Shown here one piece after another: positions 16,038 to 23,640 of a stretch of DNA of 33,153 nt (within the stretch, counting starts at the first letter, position 1; each line of letters opens with the position of its first letter). The notes under the pieces were generated by a model, which made no database searches, was not told the DNA's origin, and saw nothing but the letters and a program-made list of their open reading frames with translations. A program made the position numbers and the translations under genes. Source of the DNA: Armatimonadota bacterium (GTDB lineage Bacteria; Armatimonadota; Armatimonadia; Armatimonadales; Capsulimonadaceae); contig JAFAZD010000120.1 of NCBI GenBank assembly GCA_019239955.1, positions 1-33,153 of the forward strand, written 5' to 3'.

Positions 16038-16670
16038 CTAGCGGGCGAGGAAGGTGAAGGTCTGGGTGAAGGGCTTCTGGAGCCTGCCGACGGCGGGGAG
16101 GGGACTGCGGAAGGAGGCGAGGGGGGCGATGGGCGGGGTGTGCTCGCTTTCCAGCACGTCCAGATGGGCCGAGGAGGTGTCGGTCTGGGGAGTGTAGGCG
16201 AAGGTGACGGTGTTGACGCCGCGCCGCAGCTTCATGGTGATGTCCTTGTCCAGCGGGGCGCGGAACTCGCCGAGGGGCAGGCCGTTGAGGGAAACGGCGA
16301 CGCGGGCGTTGAAGACGCCGCCGCGCAGCCAGTGGGAGTGGTCCGTCGGCATCTTGGGCGCGGCGTCAGCGAGCTGGTCGTCGGGGGCGAGCGCGGGCGC
16401 GTCCTCGGATTTTGCCGCCGGGGCGTCGGCCCCAGACGCGAGTTGGTCCGGGACGGCGAGCGGGTCGTCGTTGCCAGACGCGGGCGGCGTGGCCGATGTG
16501 AAGGCGCGCGGGGCCGGCGGGGCGGCCGGGGCGCCGGTCGCCGCCTCCGGCTTGACCGGCTGAAAAGTCATGTCCCGCTCCTCGTTGCCGCAGCCCGTCA
16601 TCAGCAGGACCAGACACGCCCCCCCCACCCCCAATAATAGGGGAGCCAGCGATTCTCGCGGATGTCTCAT
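16038..16670 (-). CDS. Lipoprotein of unknown function
   Basis: 210 residues with a lipobox LMTGC (C27). A Pro/Ala/Asp-rich linker runs to about residue 110, then a small beta-rich domain ([40 protein letters not shown]) that resembles carbohydrate-binding or PEGA-like modules. The ATG overlaps the cysN stop (ATGA), so it is translationally coupled to sulfate activation, with no evident functional link. The start of the signal peptide ([11 protein letters not shown]) is encoded by a degenerate copy of the CCCC-AATAATA-GGGG repeat at 16628-16645. Confidence 0.75.
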   Translation of the reverse strand: MRHPRESLAPLLLGVGGACLVLLMTGCGNEERDMTFQPVKPEAATGAPAAPPAPRAFTSATPPASGNDDPLAVPDQLASGADAPAAKSEDAPALAPDDQLADAAPKMPTDHSHWLRGGVFNARVAVSLNGLPLGEFRAPLDKDITMKLRRGVNTVTFAYTPQTDTSSAHLDVLESEHTPPIAPLASFRSPLPAVGRLQKPFTQTFTFLAR

Positions 16671-17941
16671 TGGATCATGCCGGCACCGACCGTTTCGTTG
16701 GTGGCCTCGTCGATCAGGATCAGGCTGCCGGTATTACGGTTTCGGCTGTATGGGTCAAAAAAGAGAGGCTGCGTGGTGCGAAGTTTCAGCCGCGCGATCT
16801 CGTTCAGCCCGATGGTCTTATCGTCCTCGACCCGCTCCAGCGTATTGACGTCCACCTTGTATTGGATCTCTTTCACGACGCACCGGACATCCTTGGTGGC
16901 GTGCTTGAGGGCGTACTTGCCGTTCGGCGTCAGCTTCTTCTCGTTCAGCCAGCAGATCATGACATCCACATCCTGGGAGACGGTGGGCGGGTTGTCCGGG
17001 CGCACGATCATGTCGCCCCGGCTGATGTCAATGTCGTCTTCCAAGGTCAGCGTGACCGACTGCGGTGCGAAGGCCTCATCCAGCGAGCCTTCAAAGGTGT
17101 CAATGCTCTTGACGCGCGAGGAGAAGCCCGATGGCAGCACGGTCACCGAGTCGCCCTTGCGGAACACGCCGCCCGCGATGCGCCCCGCGTAGCCCCGGTA
17201 GTCGTGGTACTCCGTGCTCTGCGGGCGGATGACGTACTGGACGGGGAAGCGGGCGTCCGCGTGGTTGATGTCGCTGGCAATATGCACCGTCTCCAGCAGC
17301 GAGAGCAGCGTCGGCCCCTGATACCAGGGCATGTTCGCGGAGCGGTCCACGACGTTGTCGCCTTGCAGGGCGCTGATGGGGATGAAATGCACGTCCTTGA
17401 TGTCCAGGCGGGATGTGAAATCGTCAAACTCCCGCCGGATGGCCTCAAAGACCTCCTCGCTCCAGTCCACCAGGTCCATCTTGTTGACGCAGGCGACGAC
17501 GTGTGGGATGCCGAGCAGGGACGCGATGTAGGCGTGGCGGCAGGTTTGCTCAATCACACCCTTGCGCGCGTCAATCAGGATGATGGCGAGGTTGGCCGTG
17601 GACGCGCCCGTGACCATGTTGCGCGTGTACTGGATGTGCCCCGGCGTGTCCGCGATGATGAACTTGCGCTTGGGGGTGGCAAAGTAGCGGTACGCCACGT
17701 CAATCGTGATACCCTGCTCCCGCTCCGCCCGCAGCCCGTCGGTCAGCAGCGCCAGGTTAACATACTCCTCGCCCCGCTTCTCGCTGGACGCCCGGATCGC
17801 CTCGTACTGGTCGTCAAAGATGGACTTGCTGTCATACAGCAGCCGCCCGATCAGCGTGCTCTTCCCGTCGTCCACGCTCCCCGCCGTCGTGAAGCGCAGC
17901 AAGTCCATGTTCAAATAGCCGGCTGTTGAGAACTCAGTCAT
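16667..17941 (-). CDS. cysN: Sulfate adenylyltransferase subunit 1 (GTPase), CysN
   Basis: 424 residues. GTPase motifs: GSVDDGKS (21-28), DTPGH, NKMD and SAL, followed by the EF-Tu-like beta-barrel domains ([22 protein letters not shown]). With CysD it makes adenosine 5'-phosphosulfate from ATP and sulfate, using GTP hydrolysis. It ends after the barrels with no fused CysC (APS kinase) domain. In most genomes cysD and cysN are adjacent; here five genes lie between them on the same strand. Confidence 0.96.
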   Translation of the reverse strand: MTEFSTAGYLNMDLLRFTTAGSVDDGKSTLIGRLLYDSKSIFDDQYEAIRASSEKRGEEYVNLALLTDGLRAEREQGITIDVAYRYFATPKRKFIIADTPGHIQYTRNMVTGASTANLAIILIDARKGVIEQTCRHAYIASLLGIPHVVACVNKMDLVDWSEEVFEAIRREFDDFTSRLDIKDVHFIPISALQGDNVVDRSANMPWYQGPTLLSLLETVHIASDINHADARFPVQYVIRPQSTEYHDYRGYAGRIAGGVFRKGDSVTVLPSGFSSRVKSIDTFEGSLDEAFAPQSVTLTLEDDIDISRGDMIVRPDNPPTVSQDVDVMICWLNEKKLTPNGKYALKHATKDVRCVVKEIQYKVDVNTLERVEDDKTIGLNEIARLKLRTTQPLFFDPYSRNRNTGSLILIDEATNETVGAGMIQ

Positions 17942-17989
17942 TCGTCCACTTCCAGAAAGGTCTGGCGAAATATGCCTGGCACGTCAGTG

Positions 17990-18505
17990 TCAAGGGATAA
18001 AGCCATTGGGTCCCCAGGTGCTGGTCAACATCTTGGGGCGTATCTGCATGATCTCATCATCGCTCAACGTCTGCGGCTCCTGGCAGATCACCACCTTGCG
18101 CGCGCCGGCTCTTAACCCCAGCTCCATCAGCGCCCGGCTTTCCACGTCTGTCAGGCCGCCTTCCAATTCCTCCTGAACGTGCAGAACCAGGGTGAAGCCC
18201 AGCAACGGCAATCTTCCGTGGCAGGCCCGGCGGAGAAAATGCCGCACAACCAATAACGCCGAGTCAAAGCCGCCGATGAGGACACGGGGATGGTTGAAGG
18301 CATGGTGTAGGTGAACATCCTGCCCTCCATCCAGCGCAATCGCCTCGTCTCCTGCCGCGATGACCTCGCCATCCGCTGCGCCGGCTTGCCGAACCGCAAT
18401 GCTCGCCGTGCCCTCGTACTCGCCGATGCAGCCCTTGTTCGTCAGGACGCGGATGGACAGCCAGTGGCGACGGACGCGCGCATAAATTGTCGGCACACGC
18501 AACAT
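17990..18505 (-). CDS. MreB-like half protein lacking the nucleotide-binding core
   Basis: 171 residues. The C-terminal half carries GLTDVESRALMELGLRAGA (117-135) followed by RKVVICQEPQTLSDDEI, which parallels MreB's GITDVERRA...AGASKVFLIEEPMAAAIG. Upstream, DGEVIAAGDEA (46-55) and ALLVVRHFLRRA (83-94) fit MreB's GKVLAVGEEA and the helix MLRYFIRKV. The N-terminal phosphate loop DLGTANT is replaced by ARVRRHWLSIR, and the protein stops before the second half of the actin fold, so ATP binding is not expected. This is my own alignment by eye. Start ATG follows directly on the protease stop. Confidence 0.6.
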   Translation of the reverse strand: MLRVPTIYARVRRHWLSIRVLTNKGCIGEYEGTASIAVRQAGAADGEVIAAGDEAIALDGGQDVHLHHAFNHPRVLIGGFDSALLVVRHFLRRACHGRLPLLGFTLVLHVQEELEGGLTDVESRALMELGLRAGARKVVICQEPQTLSDDEIMQIRPKMLTSTWGPNGFIP

Positions 18506-18889
18506 TCACTCCAAACTTATCAGTCCCGTGCGGTAATTCACACGCAGGTCCTGGCCGCGAATGAAGTCCAGACCCAGCAGGCCGTCAATGTCGGCGGAGT
18601 GCGGCAACGCTAGGCTGAGGACGGGAAAGTTCGTCCGCTCCTGTTCCAGTGTTTCCATCCGGGCCAGAGGCAGGAGCGGCACGAACGCGACACCGCTCGC
18701 TGTCGTCACACGCACCTGCCCCGGCGCTTGCGCGAGATCGTAGCCGATGCGAGCGAGAATCCCCGTTCTCACCACTGTCTGCGTCGCACCTGTGTCCAAC
18801 CCGAAACGCGCAGACGTATCACCCGTCGGCCCCCACAGACGTACCGGAACAAGGATCAGATCACCATGAACGTCGAACGGAGTACTCAC
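18506..18889 (-). CDS. Retropepsin-like aspartic protease, cassette B
   Basis: 127 residues. The catalytic motif DTGA is at 32-35 (FGLDTGATQT). The second conserved strand is DGLLGLDFI, typical of single-domain retropepsin-like proteases, which work as dimers. It is preceded by LILVPVRLWGPTGD, the substrate-side hairpin of the family. No signal peptide or membrane segment. Its start overlaps the stop of the 75-residue partner (ATGA). The cellular target is unknown. Paralogous to 19200-19586. Confidence 0.8.
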   Translation of the reverse strand: MSTPFDVHGDLILVPVRLWGPTGDTSARFGLDTGATQTVVRTGILARIGYDLAQAPGQVRVTTASGVAFVPLLPLARMETLEQERTNFPVLSLALPHSADIDGLLGLDFIRGQDLRVNYRTGLISLE

Positions 18890-19113
18890 AGGACGTAAAC
18901 CATGCCTTCGGGAGTCTTCTTGAAGCAGAGTGACGCGGAGTGCTTCAGGTGTAACTCAATGGCCTTGCGATCCATCTCATCCCGGTCTGCACTGTGGGCG
19001 ATGACCTTGCCGCGCACGACGCGGATGTGTTCGTCGAGTTCGGGGTCCTCCACAAGCACCCACTCCCCATCGTAGCGCGCCTTCATTTCATCCAGAGTCA
19101 GCACTTCGTTCAT
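18886..19113 (-). CDS. 75-residue partner protein, cassette B (DUF5678-like)
   Basis: 75 residues, soluble and acidic. Core EWVLVEDPELDEHIRVVRGK, then VIAHSADRDEMDRKA and a final beta strand (GMVYVL). It resembles the small DUF5678-type domain (a W-V-x-V hairpin followed by a helix). By my count it is identical to the cassette A copy at 42 of 75 positions, without gaps. Function unknown; it is always next to the protease here and translationally coupled to it. Confidence 0.7.
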   Translation of the reverse strand: MNEVLTLDEMKARYDGEWVLVEDPELDEHIRVVRGKVIAHSADRDEMDRKAIELHLKHSASLCFKKTPEGMVYVL

Positions 19114-19125
19114 TCTCGGCCTCCG

Positions 19126-19197
19126 TCAGACATAGCCTCTGCGGTCTTCCCGCGCGGCTTCGCAATACTTGTCGTCGGCACGGGCGTTCGCTCTGGA
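19126..19197 (-). pseudogene. Relic of the cysD 3' end between the two cassettes
   Basis: Read on the minus strand this stretch gives ARADDKYCEAAREDRRGYV and a stop codon. The true CysD ends RADDKRSEAAMEDRKKEGYF and a stop: 13 identical residues over 20 aligned, with a 2-codon gap. It has no start codon and lies 12 nt before the 75-residue gene of cassette B, as the real cysD stop lies 10 nt before cassette A. It marks a tandem duplication whose left breakpoint was inside cysD. Confidence 0.88.
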
Positions 19198-19199
19198 CA

Positions 19200-19586
19200 T
19201 CACGCGAGCGAGACGCGCCCTCGGCGGAAATTCACGGTCAGCCGCCGGGCACGGTAGAAGTCCAGGGCGAGCACGCCGTCCACGCCTGTTGCTGGCGGAA
19301 GAGTATGAGCAATAATCGGCAGGTAAGTCCGTTCCTGGCCCAGAGCCGTGACCTTCTCGGCGAGCAGGCGGGGCACGGTGAGGATGCCGCTCGCGGAGAC
19401 TAGACGCGCTTGGCCGGGAGCTTGCGCGACGTCATAACCGACTGACGTGAGTATCCGCGGATCGACGAGCGTCGTGAGTGCCCCGGTGTCTACGGCCAGA
19501 CGGGCAAGGGTGTCGCCGGATGGGCCGAAGATGCGCGCAGAGACAATGACCAACCCCTGCTTCGCGTTGAACGCTTCTCCCGCCAT
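19200..19586 (-). CDS. Retropepsin-like aspartic protease, cassette A
   Basis: 128 residues. DTGA at 33-36 (LAVDTGALTT), second strand DGVLALDFY. Similar along its whole length to the cassette B protease: GPSGDT, SVGYDVAQAPGQARLVSASG, VTALGQERTYLPI. Both keep the catalytic aspartate, so both copies look functional. Starts 1 nt after the stop of its 75-residue partner, implying coupling. Confidence 0.8.
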   Translation of the reverse strand: MAGEAFNAKQGLVIVSARIFGPSGDTLARLAVDTGALTTLVDPRILTSVGYDVAQAPGQARLVSASGILTVPRLLAEKVTALGQERTYLPIIAHTLPPATGVDGVLALDFYRARRLTVNFRRGRVSLA

Positions 19587-19587
19587 G

Positions 19588-19815
19588 TTAAAGAATAATC
19601 ACCACGTCGTCTGGGACTGTGCCCGTATACAAAAATGCGGAGTGCTTCAGCCGAAGTTCCACCGCCTTCTGGTACACCTCGTCCCGATCTTTGCTGTGGG
19701 CGACCACTTCACCCCGGGTGACATTCAGATGTTCATCCGTCTCCGGGTCGGCGACCAAAATCCACTCGTCCCGGTATTGCCGCTCGATTTCTGGACGTGT
19801 CAACACTTCGTTCAT
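19588..19815 (-). CDS. 75-residue partner protein, cassette A (DUF5678-like)
   Basis: 75 residues: MNEVLTRPEIERQYRDEWIL at the start, then VADPETDEHLNVTRGEVVAH, SKDRDEVYQKAVELRLKHSA and a beta-strand end VVIIL. Same family as 18886-19113. It begins 10 nt after the cysD stop in the same direction, so the cassette is part of the sulfate-activation operon. Unknown function; a binding or delivery partner of the protease is one possibility, unproven. Confidence 0.7.
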   Translation of the reverse strand: MNEVLTRPEIERQYRDEWILVADPETDEHLNVTRGEVVAHSKDRDEVYQKAVELRLKHSAFLYTGTVPDDVVIIL

Positions 19816-19825
19816 TGGCCTTGCC

Positions 19826-20743
19826 CTAGAAGTAGCCTTCCTTTTTGCGGTCCTCCATCGCGGCCTCGGAACGCTTGTCGTCGGCGCGGGTGCCGCGCTC
19901 GGTGGTGCGGGAGGCGGCGACCTCCTGGATGATCTCCTCGACCGTGGTGGCGGGGGAGAGGACCGCGCCGGTGCAGGTCATGTCGCCGATGGTGCGGAAG
20001 CGGACCTGGGCCGTCTGCGGAGTCTCTTCGGGGCGCTTGTTCAGGTAGTCGGAGTCGGCGAGCAGGACGCCGTCGCGGTCAATCACCGGGCGCTGGTGGG
20101 TGAAGTAAAGGGACGGCAGCGCAATCTTTTCCAGCAGGATATACTGCCACACGTCCATCTCGGTCCAGTTGGAGATCGGGAAGACCCGAAAATGCTCGCC
20201 CAGGTGCTTCTTGCCGTTGAAGAGGTTCCAGAGTTCGGGCCGCTGGTTCTTGGGGTCCCACTGGCCGAACTCATCCCGATGGGAGAAAAAGCGCTCCTTG
20301 GCGCGGGCCTTTTCTTCATCGCGGCGTCCCCCGCCGAGGGCGGCGTCAATCTTGAGTTCCTCCAGGGCGTCCAGCAGTGTCACGGTCTGGAGCATGTTGC
20401 GGCTGGCGTTGTAGCCCTTTTCCTCCACGACCCGGCCTTGGTCAATGGAATCCTGCACGGAGCGAACGATCAGCTTCGCCCCGATCTGCTCCATCCACCG
20501 ATCCCGGTAATCCAGCGTCTCTTGAAAGTTGTGCCCGGTGTCAATGTGCATCAGCGGGAACGGGATGCGGGCAGGCCAGAAGGCCTTGCGGGCGAGGTGG
20601 CTCAGGACGATGGAGTCCTTGCCGCCGGAAAAGAGTAGCGCGGGCCGCTCGAACTGGGCGGCGACCTCGCGAATGATGAAGATGGACTCGGCCTCGAGTT
20701 CTTGCAGGTGCGTCAGGCGATACGGGTGCGTCACAACGGTCAT
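19826..20743 (-). CDS. cysD: Sulfate adenylyltransferase subunit 2, CysD
   Basis: 305 residues, the family's length. It has the ATP-pyrophosphatase loop SGGKDS (39-44), then MHIDTGHNFQETLDYRD, SNWTEMDVWQYI and the C-terminal RSEAAMEDRKKEGYF. It forms adenosine 5'-phosphosulfate together with CysN, encoded about 1.9 kb downstream. ATG 20743 lies 8 nt after a TAAAAT box, so it may be leaderless, although AGGA also lies in this gap. Confidence 0.97.
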   Translation of the reverse strand: MTVVTHPYRLTHLQELEAESIFIIREVAAQFERPALLFSGGKDSIVLSHLARKAFWPARIPFPLMHIDTGHNFQETLDYRDRWMEQIGAKLIVRSVQDSIDQGRVVEEKGYNASRNMLQTVTLLDALEELKIDAALGGGRRDEEKARAKERFFSHRDEFGQWDPKNQRPELWNLFNGKKHLGEHFRVFPISNWTEMDVWQYILLEKIALPSLYFTHQRPVIDRDGVLLADSDYLNKRPEETPQTAQVRFRTIGDMTCTGAVLSPATTVEEIIQEVAASRTTERGTRADDKRSEAAMEDRKKEGYF

Positions 20744-20751
20744 AACGTCCT

Positions 20752-20757
20752 ATTTTA
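20752..20757 (-). promoter_or_regulatory. -10 box of cysD, near-leaderless spacing
   Basis: TAAAAT on the minus strand is followed by AGGACGTT and the ATG. The expected transcription start is about 2 nt before the ATG. The -35 match is poor. Confidence 0.45.
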
Positions 20758-20807
20758 CCACAAGGTTAGTAGTGAATGCATAACCCCCCGCGCCGCCAAA
20801 GAGTTCC

Positions 20808-21323
20808 TCAACGCCCGTCCAGGCTCCGCAAGAACTGCCGCACTTGCGCGGGACTGGTGAGTCGGACGATGGTCTTGCCCTGGCCCTGCTCCTCCAGCAT
20901 CTGAAGGACTTTGGGGCGGCTTCGGATCGGGTAGTTCCAAATCCAGCGCAGGAACTCTCCGTCGGCCGGCTTTTCCCGGCAGCCCTGCCCCATGTCCGGG
21001 CGCGTCCGACCCCGATATTGGATCCCGCGCTTGAGGACGCGCCACAGACAAAGGCGGCGCGGCAGGTCCAGGTAGATGACCGTGTCCGCCGCCGCCAAGC
21101 GCATGGCGAGTGTGCGGCTGTAGTTCCCGTCCATGATCCAGACATCTTTCCGCAGCGCATCCTGGATGATGGGGTCAAACTCGTCCGGTGGAGTCTCCAC
21201 CCATCCGGGACGCCAGTAGAGCGCGTCCAGATGAACCACGGGCAGTCCCCAGCGCTCCCCGAGATGTCGGGCCAGCGTGGATTTCCCCGCGCCCGCGCTG
21301 CCAATAATAAGAACACGGTGCAT
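20808..21323 (-). CDS. Small P-loop nucleoside kinase-like ATPase (adenylate-kinase/topology-modulation family)
   Basis: 171 residues. Walker A GSAGAGKST at 8-16, then LPVVHLDALYWRPGWVETP, WIMDGNYSRTLAMRLAAADT and LDLPRRLCLWRVLKRGIQYR, the features of the family annotated as DNA topology modulation protein or AAA ATPase. The fold is that of adenylate and shikimate kinases; the substrate is unknown. ATG 21323 is chosen because HRVLIIG begins the first strand; an upstream open frame of about 54 codons runs through repeat sequence and is not likely coding. Confidence 0.85.
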   Translation of the reverse strand: MHRVLIIGSAGAGKSTLARHLGERWGLPVVHLDALYWRPGWVETPPDEFDPIIQDALRKDVWIMDGNYSRTLAMRLAAADTVIYLDLPRRLCLWRVLKRGIQYRGRTRPDMGQGCREKPADGEFLRWIWNYPIRSRPKVLQMLEEQGQGKTIVRLTSPAQVRQFLRSLDGR

Positions 21324-21354
21324 GGGAACCTCTGCCGGCTGGTCGAACAAGGAC

Positions 21355-21471
21355 CACGGGGTTGAAACCCCGTGCTTCCCAGGGCAAAGGCCCGCCTGCG
21401 CGGGCCACAGATGGACACTCCTCGCCCGCGCAGGCGGGCGTTTGCTCTTCGGAGCCTGGCCTTTCAAGGCC
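21355..21471. repeat. Cluster of four hairpin repeats
   Basis: CACGGGG-TTGAAA-CCCCGTG (21355-21374), GGCCCGC-CTGC-GCGGGCC (21389-21406), CGCCCGC-GCAG-GCGGGCG (21423-21440) and GGCCTT-TC-AAGGCC (21458-21471). Hairpins 2 and 3 have complementary CTGC and GCAG loops, as do the inner hairpins of the element at 3317-3453. It fills the gap between the SPFH gene and the P-loop gene and might also act as a terminator or processing barrier. Confidence 0.75.
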
Positions 21472-21481
21472 GGGGATAATC

Positions 21482-22792
21482 TCACCGCTTCCTCAGACCG
21501 GCAGGGATCGCCTCGGCCATGGGAGGCTCCGCGCCGTTGGAAGTCGGGGCGGGGGCATTGCCGTCAATCCTTAACTGCCCGTTCACCAGTTGGGTGGCGA
21601 GCAGGGTCTGGATGACGCCGGTGATCTGGCTGGTGGCGTCGCCCGCCGCCCCGCGGCCGTCGCCGCTGCCGCCGCTGATGTTGACCAGCTTGGCCTGAGC
21701 CAAGGCCGACGCGATGGCGGGGGTGATCTGGGGCAGCATTTCCAGTTGGCGCAGGGCGAGATAGGCGTCGCCGCCCTGCCGGATGGCATCGTTGACGGCC
21801 CGAATCGCATCGGCCTGGGCCGCGCCCAGGGTGCGGACCTTGACGGCCTCGGCCTCCGCCGCCGCCTCGGCCTGGACGCGGACGCGGGCGGCGTCGGCGT
21901 TGGCCTGGGCGAGCTGGGTGGCCTTCAGCTCCGCCTCGCGCTGGATGGCGAGGGCGTTCTGGCGCTGGGCCTCGGCCTCGGCGACCGTGGCGGCGTTCTG
22001 CGCCCGGCGCTGCTCCAAATCCCGCTGCTTGTCGTTGATGGCCTGCTCCGCGGCCAGCTGCGCCTCGCGGGCGCGGCGCTCCTGGTCGGCGGCCACGATG
22101 TCGGCGTTGGCCTTGGCCTCCACGGCGCTCTGCCGTCGCCGCGCCTCGGCCACCTCGCTCTGGACTTCCTTGATGTTCAGCGAGTTGAAGACCAGGCCCA
22201 GGTCCTGCAATTCGCGGGAGCAGGCCCCCTTGATGATGATCGCCAGCCGGTCGTCCTCCTCCACCGGCACGTTGGCGATGGAGCGGGCGATGTCCGTCCC
22301 TGGCGGCAGCGTCTCCACGTCGCGCTGCGCCCTGGCGGAGAACAGCTCGTCGTGGTTCAGGAGGTTGATGGCGCGGCGTCCGGTGGAGGTCAGCAGGTCG
22401 CTGAGGGTCGCGGTCTGCTCGTCCACGGGCTTGGAGAAGAACTTGTTGGCCGCCGTGGTGATCATCTCGTTGGAGTCGCCGACGGAGACGATGGCGGAGG
22501 CGAGTACGCGCACCTTGATGGGTTTAGGTTGCCCGTTGCGGTCTACGTCCGCCGTCTGGTCGGCGATGTCCAGGTCAATGTTGATGGCCTTGGAGGGGAT
22601 GGTCGTGCCGGTGGTGAGCAGCGGCACCTCAATCGCCTTGCCGGGGCCTTTGTAGATTCTCGTGGTGCCGCCGAACCGCGAGACGAGGCGGATGGTCCCC
22701 GCCGGCACCTGGGTCAGAAAGCGGCTGACGATGACCGGGATCAAGATGACCGCGATCACGACGATCACAACGATGGCAGCGTAAGGGTTCAT
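21482..22792 (-). CDS. Flotillin-like SPFH-domain membrane protein
   Basis: 436 residues. N-terminal membrane segment (5-25), SPFH domain to about 215 (VPAGTIRLVSRFGGTTRIYK, DLGLVFNSLNIKEVQSEV), then a long Ala/Glu/Gln-rich coiled coil (about 210-340, EAKANADIVAADQERRAREA and so on) and a flexible tail. It fits the YqiK/flotillin group that organises membrane microdomains. Strong ribosome site AAGGAGAG. Paired with the NfeD-like gene 15 nt upstream, the usual SPFH-NfeD partnership. Confidence 0.92.
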   Translation of the reverse strand: MNPYAAIVVIVVIAVILIPVIVSRFLTQVPAGTIRLVSRFGGTTRIYKGPGKAIEVPLLTTGTTIPSKAINIDLDIADQTADVDRNGQPKPIKVRVLASAIVSVGDSNEMITTAANKFFSKPVDEQTATLSDLLTSTGRRAINLLNHDELFSARAQRDVETLPPGTDIARSIANVPVEEDDRLAIIIKGACSRELQDLGLVFNSLNIKEVQSEVAEARRRQSAVEAKANADIVAADQERRAREAQLAAEQAINDKQRDLEQRRAQNAATVAEAEAQRQNALAIQREAELKATQLAQANADAARVRVQAEAAAEAEAVKVRTLGAAQADAIRAVNDAIRQGGDAYLALRQLEMLPQITPAIASALAQAKLVNISGGSGDGRGAAGDATSQITGVIQTLLATQLVNGQLRIDGNAPAPTSNGAEPPMAEAIPAGLRKR

Positions 22793-22807
22793 TGCTTCTC
22801 TCCTTGG

Positions 22808-23470
22808 TTAAATGCGCGCGACGCGGCAGGTGTTGGCGTGGCCGTCCACGCTGATGACAGTAAGTTTGTCGCCGGGATGGACGAGGTCGGCCTCGCCGCG
22901 TTCGTCCGGCTCTAAATAAGCGAGGACGCGGACGATCTGGCCGTCCACGTTCAGGCGCACGAGGCCCTTGCCGCTGGCGTCAAAGCGCGTCAGGGCCTCG
23001 GCGACGCCGGCGACCGTGCCCTCCAGCGCCCCCGCTGGCGTGCTGGCGAACTGAAAGATCAGGCCCCAGACCGGCTTGATGATGACGCCGTAGAACAGCA
23101 GCCCGCCGAGCAGGGACAGCACGGCCCCCAGCAGCGCCGCCAGGTGCAGCGGTTTCAGCAGCAGGCCGGTCGCGCCGATACCGATGCAGAGGCTGAAGAA
23201 CGTCAGCGGCGAGAGCAGGGCCAGCAGGGTCTCGCCCATCCGATTGCCGCCGCTCTGCGCCTGCGTCCCGTGCGCCTGCTCCTGCCCGGCGTGATGATGG
23301 CCGCTTTGTCCGTGCGTACCGTGGCCGTGCCCCGCATGGGTAGGCCCGGCGTGGGCGTGACCGTGGCTGGCGTGACCGTGGCCTCCGTGCGTACCGGCCA
23401 TTCCCAGCAGCGTCTGCGCCAGGAGTCCCAGCACCCCGATCAGAAACAGCATGGTGTAAATGTGGATCAT
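22808..23470 (-). CDS. NfeD-like membrane partner with His-rich loop
   Basis: 220 residues. A first helix (4-24) is followed by a loop with 14 histidines between residues 28 and 67 (THGGHGHASHGHAHAG and onward), then two or three helices (about 80-150) and a C-terminal OB-like domain (GLVRLNVDGQIVRVLAYLEP, GDKLTVISVDGH). OB-fold and membrane parts fit the NfeD/YqiJ partners of flotillins. The His-rich insertion is unusual and suggests metal binding. Start supported by TAAGGAGGG 8 nt before the ATG. Confidence 0.8.
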   Translation of the reverse strand: MIHIYTMLFLIGVLGLLAQTLLGMAGTHGGHGHASHGHAHAGPTHAGHGHGTHGQSGHHHAGQEQAHGTQAQSGGNRMGETLLALLSPLTFFSLCIGIGATGLLLKPLHLAALLGAVLSLLGGLLFYGVIIKPVWGLIFQFASTPAGALEGTVAGVAEALTRFDASGKGLVRLNVDGQIVRVLAYLEPDERGEADLVHPGDKLTVISVDGHANTCRVARI

Positions 23471-23526
23471 GGCCTTCCCTCCTTATGAGACACGGGAGTT
23501 GTAAAAAGGTTGCAGGTACGTTCCCG

Positions 23527-23640
23527 CCCCCAATCCTGGGGGAGCAGGATCGCCCCCCCGCCCCCAATTCTGGGGGAGCCAGAGGTGACAGTAGCTTGTT
23601 CTTCTCCTACTCCCCCAGGATTGGGGGCGGGGGGGCGATC
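23527..23640. repeat. Three-copy cluster of the CCCCCA-AT(T/C)C-TGGGGG repeat
   Basis: Cores lie at 23527-23542, 23561-23576 and, inverted, 23612-23627. Copies 2 and 3 extend into a 31-bp inverted repeat, 23548-23578 against 23610-23640, with a single mismatch. The right arm is coding: it makes the last codons of the UDG gene (APPPPILGE). Confidence 0.88.

Noticed and set aside
16670-17929. A 419-codon plus-strand open frame across cysN
   Set aside because: Exact antisense of CysN, which has all GTPase motifs; no ribosome site or family resemblance.
18506-19815. Calling the two cassettes toxin-antitoxin systems
   Set aside because: Two small coupled genes invite this label, but neither protein resembles a known toxin or antitoxin and the proteases have a clear different signature.
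21590-22915. A 441-codon plus-strand open frame, Gly/Leu/Val/Asp-rich
   Set aside because: Antisense of the SPFH coiled coil; the Ala/Glu/Gln codons of that gene create the apparent pattern.
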